Part shown: in pieces, positions 25,693-34,594 of the stretch
How the letters are laid out: every line of letters begins with the position of its first letter
Position numbering within the stretch: the stretch's first letter is position 1
Source of the DNA: Pseudomonas sp. 8O
Lineage (GTDB): Bacteria; Pseudomonadota; Gammaproteobacteria; Pseudomonadales; Pseudomonadaceae
Assembly: GCF_902506495.1 (NCBI RefSeq)
Contig: NZ_LR733263.1
Coordinates: 1-64,000, forward strand
Length of the DNA: 64,000 bases
Direction: 5' to 3'
The notes under the pieces: model-generated
Told to the model about the DNA's origin: nothing
The model's database searches: none
The model's input: only the letters and a program-made list of their open reading frames with translations
Made by a program: the position numbers and the translations under genes

Positions 25693-27360
25693 ATGTCGAC
25701 TGGTGACAGCCCGCTGCTGGGCATTGATCTGGGCACCACCAACAGCCTGATCGCCGTCTGGCGTGACGGGCGAGCCGAATTGATCCCCAATGCGCTCGGC
25801 GATGTACTGACCCCCTCGGCGGTGAGCCTGGACGAGGACGGTAGCATTCTCGTCGGCGCTGCCGCCCGGGCGCGCCTGACCACCCATCCATTGCACAGCG
25901 TGGCCGCGTTCAAGCGCTTCATGGGCAGCGACAAGCGCTTTACCCTGGGTGATCGCCAGTTCACGCCGGAAGAACTGTCGGCGTTGGTGCTGGGCTCGCT
26001 CAAGGCGGACGCCGAGGCGTATCTCGGGGTGCCGGTGAGCGCGGCGGTGATCTCGGTACCGGCCTATTTCAGCGACGAACAGCGCAAGCGCACGGTATTC
26101 GCCGCCGAGCTGGCCGGGCTGCGCGTCGAGCGCCTGATCAACGAACCCACCGCAGCCGCCATGGCTTATGGGCTGCATGAGCAGCAGTTCGAGCGCACGC
26201 TGATCTTCGACCTGGGCGGCGGCACCTTCGATGTCACCGTGCTGGAGTACGCCCTGCCGCTGATCGAGGTGCATGCTTCCACCGGTGACAACTTCCTCGG
26301 CGGTGAGGATTTCACCGAAGCCCTGCTCAAGGCCTGCCTGGGCGATTGGGGGCTGTCGCGCAGCGAGCTGGACGGCCAGGCCCTGGCCAGCCTCGAAGAT
26401 GCGCTGGAACAGCTCAAGCGACGTCTCGCCGAGGGGCCGCAGACGCTCGAGTGGAATGGCCGCCAATGGCAGTTGGACGACGTCCGCGCGCAGCAGATCT
26501 GGGCGCCGCTGCTGGCGCGCCTGCGCCAGCCCATCGAGCAGGCGCTGCGCGATGCGCGGCTCAACCCACGTGATCTGGACAGCCTGGTGCTGGTCGGCGG
26601 TGCCACGCGCATGAGCGTGGTGCAGCAACTGGTCGCCACCTTGTTCGGCCGCTTGCCCTATCGTCACCTCGACCCGGACACCATCGTTGCCCTCGGCGCC
26701 GCCGCGCAGGCGGCGTGCAAGGCGCGCGACCGGGCCATCGAGGAAATCATCCTCACCGATGTCTGCCCCTACACGCTGGGTATTTCCTCGCGGCGCAGCG
26801 ATGAGCAGCCGGGCGCCTTCTCGCCGATCATCGAGCGCAACACAGTGATCCCGGCGTCGCGCGTGCAGCGCTACTACACCACCCACGCGCAGCAGGAATA
26901 CATCCGCATCGAGGTCTATCAGGGTGAGCGCCCCTGGGTGCGCGACAACATCTTCGTCGATGCCTTCGAGGTGAAGTTGACCCAGACCGGCCAGGTGCAG
27001 GCGCTGGACGTGCGTTTCAGCTACGACATCAACGGTCTGCTGGAAGTGGACGTGACCCTGGAGAGTGGCCAGCGCCATGGCCACGTGATCGACCGCAGCC
27101 CCACCGGGCTGAGTGCCGAGGCGCGTGCCGCCAGCCAGGCGCGCCTGGCCAGCCTGAAGATTCATCCGCGTGACACGCTGCACAACCGTACCCTTCTGGC
27201 CCGCCTGGAGCGTGCCTGGATGCAGACCCTGGGTACTGAGCGCGAGCAGATTGGTCAGTGGCTGGACGAGTTTCAGAGCGTGCTCGGCGCCCAGCAGGAG
27301 CAGCCGATCACTGCCGCGCGTCAGCGTCTGGAGCAGGCGCTGGACGCGCTGCGCTTCTGA
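25693..27360 (+). CDS. hscC: Hsp70-family chaperone HscC
   Basis: A 555-residue Hsp70 paralog with the short C-terminus typical of HscC (DnaK is about 640). ATPase motifs are LGIDLGTTNSL at 9-19, NEPTAAAMAYGL, IFDLGGGTFDVT and VLVGGATRM. The substrate-binding half is shortened and lacks the full lid. A GAGGGAG site lies before the ATG. It faces a J-domain protein gene (27433-30096) that overlaps a DUF1266 gene. The same three families surround hscC in E. coli (djlB, djlC, ybeR, ybeU), which supports the name. Clients are unknown. Confidence 0.92.
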   Translation: MSTGDSPLLGIDLGTTNSLIAVWRDGRAELIPNALGDVLTPSAVSLDEDGSILVGAAARARLTTHPLHSVAAFKRFMGSDKRFTLGDRQFTPEELSALVLGSLKADAEAYLGVPVSAAVISVPAYFSDEQRKRTVFAAELAGLRVERLINEPTAAAMAYGLHEQQFERTLIFDLGGGTFDVTVLEYALPLIEVHASTGDNFLGGEDFTEALLKACLGDWGLSRSELDGQALASLEDALEQLKRRLAEGPQTLEWNGRQWQLDDVRAQQIWAPLLARLRQPIEQALRDARLNPRDLDSLVLVGGATRMSVVQQLVATLFGRLPYRHLDPDTIVALGAAAQAACKARDRAIEEIILTDVCPYTLGISSRRSDEQPGAFSPIIERNTVIPASRVQRYYTTHAQQEYIRIEVYQGERPWVRDNIFVDAFEVKLTQTGQVQALDVRFSYDINGLLEVDVTLESGQRHGHVIDRSPTGLSAEARAASQARLASLKIHPRDTLHNRTLLARLERAWMQTLGTEREQIGQWLDEFQSVLGAQQEQPITAARQRLEQALDALRF

Positions 27361-27381
27361 CCAGGTGGGTGACCCGACGGC

Positions 27382-27421
27382 CTCGCAGGGGGCGCCATGT
27401 GCAACGAAGCGCCCCTGCGAG
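27382..27421. terminator. Hairpin between convergent hscC and J-domain gene
   Basis: CTCGCAGGGGGCGC (27382-27395) pairs with GCGCCCCTGCGAG (27409-27421) across a 13-base loop. There is no T run. It is a probable two-way transcription end. Confidence 0.6.
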
Positions 27422-27432
27422 CCTGACGCGAT

Positions 27433-30096
27433 TCAGTCCCTGACCCCGTTCAGGCGCCGCAGGCGCGCCTGCAAGCCCTGTGTGCTGGCCGCCGCCTTGC
27501 CTCCGGGCGGGCCGTAACGGTTGGGCAACGGGTCGCTGGGCCAGAAGAACAGCACCAGCAACATGTAGGGCAGCATGAAGCTGCCCAGCAGCAACATCAG
27601 TAACGTACCCACGCCACGGCTCATGTCATGCAACCGGCGCAGCATGCAGGTGACCATGACGAGGATGGCGCCTGCGAGCACCGCCAGTGCCAGGTCGCTG
27701 CTGAGTTTGTCGACAAGCAAGCTCAGCGGCAGTGCAGCCCCTGCCAGGGCAAGAGTCTGCAGGGTGAAGTTGATCCGGTTCAGGCGTCCGCCCAGTCGCC
27801 ACATCTGCCACTGTGAACGCCAGGTGGTCGGCGCGTGCTTGGGTAGCAGGCGCTCACAACGCGACAGCAGCAAGGTGATCGCCAGGCGGACGGCCGTCGG
27901 TGTGGCGCTGGAGTCCTTGGCCTGCTGCAACTTGCGCAACTGGCTGGTCGAGGGCAGATGCGATTTGGCGCCGCCGAGCAGATCGCGCATGCCATCGAAG
28001 ATCGCCTGCATGGTGGCGAACACCAGCCCGTTATCGGTGCAGATCGATTGCGCCAGGTTTTGTGGTCGGCCCTTGACCAGTCCCTCGCGGAAGGGCTCGA
28101 ACCAGATGCCAGGGCAGGTGAATGCCAGCAGCCGTTGCAAGGCCAGGTTGCGTTCCTCTTGCGGCAGATCCGGGTCGTGATGGAGCAGGGCGTCGAGCAG
28201 CATCTGGCCGAACGGGTCGCCTGCCAGCTCGTGGCTGTGTTGCTCGGCGCAGGCTCCGATACGGGCGACCGACGGCAGACGCGGGCTGCCGAGGAGAATG
28301 TCCGGGCTGACCTGCCCGGCGGCGATCAACCCTTGCAGTGGATCACCTTCGTCGAGATCCAGCAGCCAGCGACGAGGTGTGGTGGTATTCGCCAGCAACT
28401 GCGCCTTGGCCTCGTGGGCCGGATGCTCGGCATCGGTGGGCAGGTCGGCGAGGGTTTGATCCAGTTGCTCCAGCCATTGTTCAGGCTGTTCCAGCAGGCC
28501 CAGCAGCAACAGTGTCTGGCGCTGCCAGTGCCAGCGAGCGTCGCCATCGTCGGGAAGCTCTGGCAGGCTGCGACCGCTGCGCTGCAGGGCCAGTTGCAAC
28601 TGCAGGCAGGGCGGCAGCAACCAGCCCGGCAGTGGCGCGAGCAGTTCGCCAAGGCGTTGCAGCGTCGCCTCGTCGTATCGGCGCAAGCGCCTGAGCCCGC
28701 GCAACATCTGGGCACGAGCCACGGTGTTGTCACCGAGCGCCTGCGGCAGTTTCGCGCCTGGGCTGCTCGATGCCTGTTGCAGCGCCTGCAGCGCAGGCGA
28801 TTCGCGCAGCCACTGGCGCTGTTGCCGGGCGTGGTGCTGTAGCCCCTGCACCAGCACGGCATCGAGCGGATGGTCGCCGGCCTGCAGGTTCAGCAGGTGT
28901 TCGAGGTCGCTGTCGTCGCCACGTTGCAGCAGCCAGGCCTGGCGATAGAGCCGCGTGAGCGGCGTGTCCGCAGCGCCGAGCAGCTCGGCAAGGAATGGCC
29001 ACTCGCTGTCCCCCATCTGCCAGGCGATGAAAGTGCGCGCCAGCGGCGGCAGTTCGCTGATGGCGGCGCGCTGCCAGCGCGCCAGGGTTTGCGGCGCCTG
29101 GGCGGGCTCGCCATCGGCTAACTGATAGGCGTCGAGCGGATGCTCATGGCCGAGCTCGATCTGGCTGCGGTTGAACGCCAGGATCAGCAGCGGCAGGCGT
29201 TCAGGCGAGTGATGAGCGCACCAGGCCAGCATCCAGGCGGCCGCCTCGGGTATCTCGCGTTCATGCCACAGACGCGTCCACAGGTCGAGGGCGTCCAGGT
29301 CATGGTGCTGCTTCTGCAGCGCCAGCAGGTACTGGATGTCGAGGTCGTCGGGTGTCTCGTCATGCAGCGCCTGGTAGTGCTCCAGGGCGCCGCCCAGGGC
29401 CACCCCGGCCAGGGTGCACTGGCGATACAGGCGCGGATAGTAGTCCGGGTCGACCGGCATTGGCAGGCACAGGTGCAGCGAGCACCAGCCACGAAATTCC
29501 TGCAGTGGCCGGTTCCTGAACAGATGCTCCAGGGTGCGCACGTACCAGAGGTTTTCCACCTGCGCGACGGTCGGCCAATCGGACAGGCTGGCGAGGTCGA
29601 ACGGGTCGGGTTCGGCGATGCGCTGGAGCAACTGATCCAGTGCCTCGGCTTCCTCGAAGGGCATTTGCATCAGGCGATTGGCCCAGGCCATGCGCTCGGT
29701 GAGCAGGTTCACGCAGCGATGCGACAGCGGCCCGTTGCTCAGCAGCAGACCGCGCAGCGAGCCATCGAGACCTTCAAGTACGTCTAGCGGCAACTGGTCG
29801 AGCATCCGGCAGTAGTCCTGCCATGCTTCGGGTCGAAAGCGCCGGCCGGCGTCCTGCAGCAGTTCGACGAACTGTTGCACGGCCTGTTCACTGGCGCTGG
29901 GCGGTGCGCTCGGCTCGCTTGTCGCCGGGACTTCGCCGCGGGCCTGGCGCAGGGCGTCCTCGTAGGCGCCGCGCAGGGCCTGGAAACCCTCGGGATCGCG
30001 CTCCGGGTGGACGTCGGGCAGGCGTGCGCGATAGGCGCTGCGGATGCTGTTCTGATCGTCAGTCGGCGCTATGCCGAGGTGTTCCCAGCAACTCAT
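27433..30096 (-). CDS. J-domain protein with C-terminal DUF805 membrane domain, HscC co-chaperone candidate
   Basis: An 887-residue protein. Residues 1-60 form a J-domain (CWEHLGIAPTDDQNSIRSAYRARL...FQALRGAYEDAL), in which the usual HPD reads HPE (His30, Pro31, Glu32). A long helical, Leu/Gln-rich middle of about 700 residues follows, with no recognised domain. The end (about 785-870) is a DUF805-like module with three hydrophobic segments, RLHDM and NRYGPPGG. It would be anchored in the inner membrane by its C-terminus. Its ATG overlaps the DUF1266 stop as ATGA. By analogy with DjlB/DjlC it should stimulate HscC. The D-to-E change may weaken or retune that. Confidence 0.85.
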   Translation of the reverse strand: MSCWEHLGIAPTDDQNSIRSAYRARLPDVHPERDPEGFQALRGAYEDALRQARGEVPATSEPSAPPSASEQAVQQFVELLQDAGRRFRPEAWQDYCRMLDQLPLDVLEGLDGSLRGLLLSNGPLSHRCVNLLTERMAWANRLMQMPFEEAEALDQLLQRIAEPDPFDLASLSDWPTVAQVENLWYVRTLEHLFRNRPLQEFRGWCSLHLCLPMPVDPDYYPRLYRQCTLAGVALGGALEHYQALHDETPDDLDIQYLLALQKQHHDLDALDLWTRLWHEREIPEAAAWMLAWCAHHSPERLPLLILAFNRSQIELGHEHPLDAYQLADGEPAQAPQTLARWQRAAISELPPLARTFIAWQMGDSEWPFLAELLGAADTPLTRLYRQAWLLQRGDDSDLEHLLNLQAGDHPLDAVLVQGLQHHARQQRQWLRESPALQALQQASSSPGAKLPQALGDNTVARAQMLRGLRRLRRYDEATLQRLGELLAPLPGWLLPPCLQLQLALQRSGRSLPELPDDGDARWHWQRQTLLLLGLLEQPEQWLEQLDQTLADLPTDAEHPAHEAKAQLLANTTTPRRWLLDLDEGDPLQGLIAAGQVSPDILLGSPRLPSVARIGACAEQHSHELAGDPFGQMLLDALLHHDPDLPQEERNLALQRLLAFTCPGIWFEPFREGLVKGRPQNLAQSICTDNGLVFATMQAIFDGMRDLLGGAKSHLPSTSQLRKLQQAKDSSATPTAVRLAITLLLSRCERLLPKHAPTTWRSQWQMWRLGGRLNRINFTLQTLALAGAALPLSLLVDKLSSDLALAVLAGAILVMVTCMLRRLHDMSRGVGTLLMLLLGSFMLPYMLLVLFFWPSDPLPNRYGPPGGKAAASTQGLQARLRRLNGVRD

Positions 30097-30800
30097 GACC
30101 AGTCGAACGCCTCCAGCGATGCCGGTTTTTCCGGCAGATCCAGTTCCATGTCCCAGAGCAATTGGTCGAATCCGGCGGCCGGGCTCAGCGTCAGTTCGCG
30201 TACCAGGGCACGGTGCGTCGGGTCACTGCCCTGACGGCTGATACACAGCGCCTGTTCGTCCGGTTGCTCGTGGCCCAGGCAGTTCCAGTAGCAGCGGCCG
30301 ATGAGAAAACCGGCCAGGTAGCTGTGCCAGCCCTGGTAGTAGTAGCGCGCCCGCAGGCTCAGGCGAGTATGCAGCCAGAGGTTTTCCTCGAGGCTCAGCC
30401 AGCCGTTCAACTGACCAATGCGGGCGAGAAAGCTCATGCGCCCTAGGTCCCAGGCGCGGATGCCACCGGAGCCGCAGACCAGTATGGTGTCGGCGACGTA
30501 GCGATAGGCCACCCGTTGGCCTTCGTCGAGGCTGTCGACCAGCGCCTGCCATTCGCCCGGTAGCAGGCGCGCGTTATCCCAGTAGGCGCCGCTCAGATCG
30601 CGTGCATGGCCGTCGTCGGTCATGCGTTGGATCATCGCCAGCAGTGCGGGGCGATCCGCGATATCCCAGGACTCGCTGAGGTCAACGAACTCGCTGTTCG
30701 GATAGAAATCAGGCCGCCCGTATTGCGCGCCCGAGTGGGTGTTGATCGCCACCATCGGCGCGGAAAGGGCAAAGAGCCAGCGTTGTTGCAAGTCATCCAT
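30093..30800 (-). CDS. DUF1266 family protein (YbeR/YbeU-like)
   Basis: A 235-residue DUF1266 protein with the family core YYQGWHSYLAGFLIGRCYWNCLG near 150-172 and a WDxGR-like run (RAWDLGRMSFLARIG). No signal peptide is seen. It is the first gene of the pair with the J-domain protein, overlapping by four bases. In E. coli two DUF1266 genes (ybeR, ybeU) flank the djlB/djlC/hscC group, so membership in this chaperone module is conserved across genera. It may be a client or adaptor; nothing shows which. Confidence 0.85.
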   Translation of the reverse strand: MDDLQQRWLFALSAPMVAINTHSGAQYGRPDFYPNSEFVDLSESWDIADRPALLAMIQRMTDDGHARDLSGAYWDNARLLPGEWQALVDSLDEGQRVAYRYVADTILVCGSGGIRAWDLGRMSFLARIGQLNGWLSLEENLWLHTRLSLRARYYYQGWHSYLAGFLIGRCYWNCLGHEQPDEQALCISRQGSDPTHRALVRELTLSPAAGFDQLLWDMELDLPEKPASLEAFDWS

Positions 30801-31125
30801 GGGCGTTTGGCCGTGCTTCCCTGAGTGCGGAGGGTGCCCATCCTAGGAGCTGTTGCGGGGGCGCCGCAAGCCTCTCGCGGAGGCAGTGGGGGACGCGTCG
30901 AAAAATGCGCCGAGCAGCCGACGACCGGCGGGTCAGGCTGCAAAGGGTAGCTGCGGGCGGGCAAAATGCCAGCATTGGCGCCACGAATCAGGCGCCAAGC
31001 CTTGAAATTGCCCACAACGTTGTTGGGCACGGCGCCTGTCTCGGGTATTCTCCCGCGACGTCAGGGTTGAGGGTGCCGCAAAGAACACCCGATACCCTCA
31101 GGCAACCATTACAAGAAAATCGCCT
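30801..31125. other. Divergent promoter region with two inverted repeats
   Basis: This 325-bp gap separates the DUF1266 gene from the PAS-GGDEF-EAL gene. It holds TTGGCGCC-N8-GGCGCCAA (30975-30998, perfect) and GCCCACAACGTTGTTGGGC (31010-31028, near-perfect), both within 155 bases of the downstream start. The remaining 175 bases show nothing recognisable. Confidence 0.6.
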
Positions 31126-34008
31126 ATGACCGACACGACTAGCGCCGTAGTTCAAGAGGTGACGCTGGACCCGCATCAGGCTGAACGTCAGTTCGCTACG
31201 GACATTGCCGTCGAGCGTACACGTCTATTGTTCCAGGGCTCGCGCCTGCCCACGTTGCTCATGCTGCTGGTCGGCCTGGCCTGCAGTTTATTGCTGTGGA
31301 GTCAGCAGAGCGCGCCGATGCTTGCGGCCTGGCTGGGCTGGGTCGTGCTGCTGGCGCTGCTGCGCCTGACCCAGGTGAATGCGTTCAACGAGGCGCTGCC
31401 GAGCCGCCAAGCCGAGCCTTACTGGCAGCGTATCTTCCTCTTTGGCGCCGGTGCTTGCGGCCTCACCCTCGCCTTTGCCGTGATCGTGCTGGTGCCTGCC
31501 GATGTGTTCTACCAGCAGGCGCTGGTTTACGGCCTGATCGCCGCCGCCATTCTTTCGGCCAGCGTGGCCTATGCCGTCAGCCTGTCCGCCTTCCTTACGT
31601 TCGCCTTGCCCTGCCTGCTGCCTTCGGCGGCCTTCCTGCTGCTCAGCGATAACGGTTTGCAGCGCGGCTGGGGTCTGCTCAGCGTCATGCTGTTGCTCGC
31701 CCTGCTGGTGGTGGCCTGGCAGGTCAACCGCCTGGTGCAGCGCAGCTTGCGGCAGCGTTTTCACAACCTGGCGCTGATCAGCAATCTGGAGTACGCCAAG
31801 CAGCGCGCCGAAGGGCTCAATGAAGAACTGGCGCGCGAGGTGGAGCAACGTCGCCGCGCTGAGCGCGAACTGCGTGGCGCCCATGGCGAGCTGGAAATGC
31901 GCGTGGCCGAGCGCACCCTGGAGCTGGACGAAGCGACCCATGCCCTGGGCAAGAGCCAGGCGCGCCTGGCCCTGGCGCTGGAAGCCAGCGAGCTGGGCCT
32001 GTGGGACTGGGACCTGGAGAGTGATCATGTGCACCACTCGCACCTGCGCGAGCTGTTCGGTCTGGAGCCGGGCCAGGTGCAAGTGATGCTGCGCGACCTG
32101 ACCCCGCGCCTGCACCCGGATGATCTGCCGGGGCTACGCCGGGCGTTGGTCCGGCACCTCAAGGGACGCAGCGAGGATTATCAGATCGAGTACCGCGTGC
32201 GCCATGTCGATGGCCACTGGGTCTGGGTCGAGGACCGTGGCCGTGCGGTCGAGCGCGATGCCGCCGGCCGTGTACGGCGCATGCTCGGCACCCGGCGCGA
32301 TGTCAGCGCGCGGCGTCAGCAGGAGCAACAGCAGCGCCTGGCGGCGACCGTGTTCGAAGCGGCCAGCGAAGGCATCTTCATTCTCGACCCCGACTACCGC
32401 GTGCTGGCGGTCAACCGCGCTTTCAGCGCGGTGACCGGATACAGCCGTGAGGAAGTGGTCGGGCGTACGGTGACCAGCCTGATCGGCAGCCGCGAGATGC
32501 GTCGGCAATACCAGATGATCCGCCAGGAGCTGGACAGCACCGGCACCTGGCAGGGCGAGCTGATCGAGACGCGCAAGAGTGGCGAGCTTTACCCGCAGTG
32601 GCTGCAGCTCAATCTGGTGCGCGATGTAACGGGTCGGCCCAGCCATATCGTCGGCTTCTTCGCCGATCTCAGTGCGCGGCGCGAGGCCGAAGAGCGCCTG
32701 CGCTACCTGTCGCACTATGACGACCTGACCGGCCTGGCCAACCGCAGTCTGTTCAAGGAGCGTCTGCACGAGGCCAGCCAGCGCGCCCGCCAGAGCGGCC
32801 GCAGCATCGCTCTGGTGCATATCGATCTGGACCGTTTCAAGCTGCTCAACGACAGCCTCGGCCATGAAGTGGCGGACCAGTTGCTGCGGCAGATGAGCCG
32901 CCGCCTGACCCAGGCCGTGCCCGAGGCCGACTGCATCGCGCGGCTCTCGGGCGACGAGTTCGCCATCATCCTCGATGCCTACGGCAGCCTCTCCAGCCTG
33001 GCGCGGGTGGCCAGTCGGTTGCTGGCCAAGCTGCGTGTGCCGATGACCGTCGGTGGGCACGAGCTGGTGATCAGCGCCTCGCTGGGCATCAGTCTGCTGC
33101 CGGACTACGCCCGCGAGATCAGCGCGCTGATCAGCCAGGCCAACATGGCCGTGCAACATGCCAAGCACCTGGGCGGTAACACCTTCCAGTTCTTCACCGA
33201 CAACCTGCAGGCCTGCACCCTGGAGCGTCTGCAACTGGAGAACCAGCTGCGCAAGGCCATCGATGAAGGCCAACTGGAGGTGTTCTACCAGCCCAAGCTG
33301 AACCTCGCCGACGACCAGCTCAACGCCGCTGAAGCACTGGTGCGCTGGCGCCATCCGCAGCAAGGCATGGTGGCGCCTGGCGAATTCATTGGCCTGGCCG
33401 AAGAGACCGGGCTGATCGCGCCGATTGGCGAGTTCGTGCTGCGTCAGGCCTGCCGCCAGGCGCGCCAGTGGCAGCAGGAAGGGCTGGCGCAGATACGGGT
33501 GTCGGTGAATATCTCGGTGTACCAGTTGCGCCAGGGCAACCTCACCAGCCTGGTGCGCCAGGTGCTCGAAGAAACCGGCCTGGCGCCGCAGTACCTGGAG
33601 CTGGAGTTGACTGAAAGCCAGCTGCTGGACAACGTCGACAGCGTCATCGTCACCTTCCGTCAGCTGCGTGAGCTGGGGGTCAAACTGGCCATCGACGATT
33701 TCGGCACCGGCTATTCCTCGCTCAGCTACCTCAAGCGCTTCCCGGTGCATTACGTGAAGATCGACCAGACCTTCATCCGCGATCTGTCGCCCGGTGGCGA
33801 GGATGCGGCGATCACCCGCGCGATCATCGCCATGGCCCACAGCCTGGAGCTGAAAGTGGTGGCCGAGGGCGTGGAAACCCAGGCGCAGATGGATTTCCTC
33901 AAGAGCCAGAACTGTGACGAGATCCAGGGTTTTCTGATCAGCCGCCCGGTGGAGGCGAGCGCCTTCGCCGAACTGCTGCGCGCGCAGATCGACAATCCGC
34001 TGGATTGA
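31126..34008 (+). CDS. Membrane PAS-PAS-GGDEF-EAL cyclic-di-GMP enzyme
   Basis: A 960-residue inner-membrane signalling protein. Five or six membrane segments span about 40-200, a coiled coil about 205-285, and two PAS domains about 280-400 and 410-525. A GGDEF domain (about 530-690) has signature SGDEF at 608-612 in place of GGDEF. An EAL domain (about 710-955) has EALVRW at 736, then ELTES, DDFGTGYSSL, KIDQTF and AEGVET, all intact. The EAL part should hydrolyse cyclic di-GMP. The GGDEF part may be active or merely bind GTP. It lies by itself near uvrD, as a similar gene does in P. aeruginosa. Confidence 0.93.
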   Translation: MTDTTSAVVQEVTLDPHQAERQFATDIAVERTRLLFQGSRLPTLLMLLVGLACSLLLWSQQSAPMLAAWLGWVVLLALLRLTQVNAFNEALPSRQAEPYWQRIFLFGAGACGLTLAFAVIVLVPADVFYQQALVYGLIAAAILSASVAYAVSLSAFLTFALPCLLPSAAFLLLSDNGLQRGWGLLSVMLLLALLVVAWQVNRLVQRSLRQRFHNLALISNLEYAKQRAEGLNEELAREVEQRRRAERELRGAHGELEMRVAERTLELDEATHALGKSQARLALALEASELGLWDWDLESDHVHHSHLRELFGLEPGQVQVMLRDLTPRLHPDDLPGLRRALVRHLKGRSEDYQIEYRVRHVDGHWVWVEDRGRAVERDAAGRVRRMLGTRRDVSARRQQEQQQRLAATVFEAASEGIFILDPDYRVLAVNRAFSAVTGYSREEVVGRTVTSLIGSREMRRQYQMIRQELDSTGTWQGELIETRKSGELYPQWLQLNLVRDVTGRPSHIVGFFADLSARREAEERLRYLSHYDDLTGLANRSLFKERLHEASQRARQSGRSIALVHIDLDRFKLLNDSLGHEVADQLLRQMSRRLTQAVPEADCIARLSGDEFAIILDAYGSLSSLARVASRLLAKLRVPMTVGGHELVISASLGISLLPDYAREISALISQANMAVQHAKHLGGNTFQFFTDNLQACTLERLQLENQLRKAIDEGQLEVFYQPKLNLADDQLNAAEALVRWRHPQQGMVAPGEFIGLAEETGLIAPIGEFVLRQACRQARQWQQEGLAQIRVSVNISVYQLRQGNLTSLVRQVLEETGLAPQYLELELTESQLLDNVDSVIVTFRQLRELGVKLAIDDFGTGYSSLSYLKRFPVHYVKIDQTFIRDLSPGGEDAAITRAIIAMAHSLELKVVAEGVETQAQMDFLKSQNCDEIQGFLISRPVEASAFAELLRAQIDNPLD

Positions 34009-34023
34009 AGGATTTCCTCGCGC

Positions 34024-34449
34024 TTACTTGGCGAACAACTGGCCGATGTCCTTGAACGCCTTGAACTCCAGGGCGTTGCCGCAGGGGTCGAGGAGAAACA
34101 TGGTGGCCTGCTCGCCGACCTGGCCCTTGAAGCGCACGTAGGGCTCGATGACGAACGTCGTCTCGCGGCTGCGCAGGCGCTCGGCCAGCGCTTCCCAGTC
34201 GGCCCAGCCGAGCACCACGCCGAAATGCGGCACCGGCACATCGTGGCCGTCCACCGGGTTGCTGGCGGCTGATTCCTGGTAGGCCATCTTTGGCGCTTCG
34301 TGGATCACCAACTGGTGGCCGAAGAAATTGAAATCCACCCAGTGCTCGCTGCTGCGGCCCTCGGCACAGCCGAACACCTCGCCGTAGAAGTGCCGCGCGG
34401 CGGCCAGGTCGTACACGGGAATCGCCAGGTGAAAGGGAGCAAGGGCCAT
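34024..34449 (-). CDS. VOC (glyoxalase/dioxygenase-like) family protein
   Basis: A 141-residue vicinal-oxygen-chelate protein made of two beta-alpha-beta-beta-beta units. It has [22 protein letters not shown] near 5-26 (His6 as a likely metal ligand), HQLVIHEA in the middle, and [16 protein letters not shown] near 115-130 (Glu ligand). The ATG at 34449 starts the conserved part. Members include glyoxalases, dioxygenases and resistance proteins; which applies is unknown. It diverges from a LysR regulator, its likely controller. Confidence 0.85.
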   Translation of the reverse strand: MALAPFHLAIPVYDLAAARHFYGEVFGCAEGRSSEHWVDFNFFGHQLVIHEAPKMAYQESAASNPVDGHDVPVPHFGVVLGWADWEALAERLRSRETTFVIEPYVRFKGQVGEQATMFLLDPCGNALEFKAFKDIGQLFAK

Positions 34450-34594
34450 CACGCAATACCTCTGATTTGTTGTGGGTAGGACGGGTACAACCCGCCATCG
34501 ATGTTCATCGCACCAGCCTACCAACAGCAAAATTGTTCTAAAGCGAATATTCTTGCTCTCAAGCTCAACTATTTTCGATCAATCGAGGGCCTCG

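Noticed and set aside
25168-27183. A 671-codon open frame on the minus strand opposite hscC
   Set aside because: It is antisense to a well-supported Hsp70 gene. Its composition (runs of Gln, Arg, Gly, His) is typical of GC-rich shadow frames, and no domain is recognisable.
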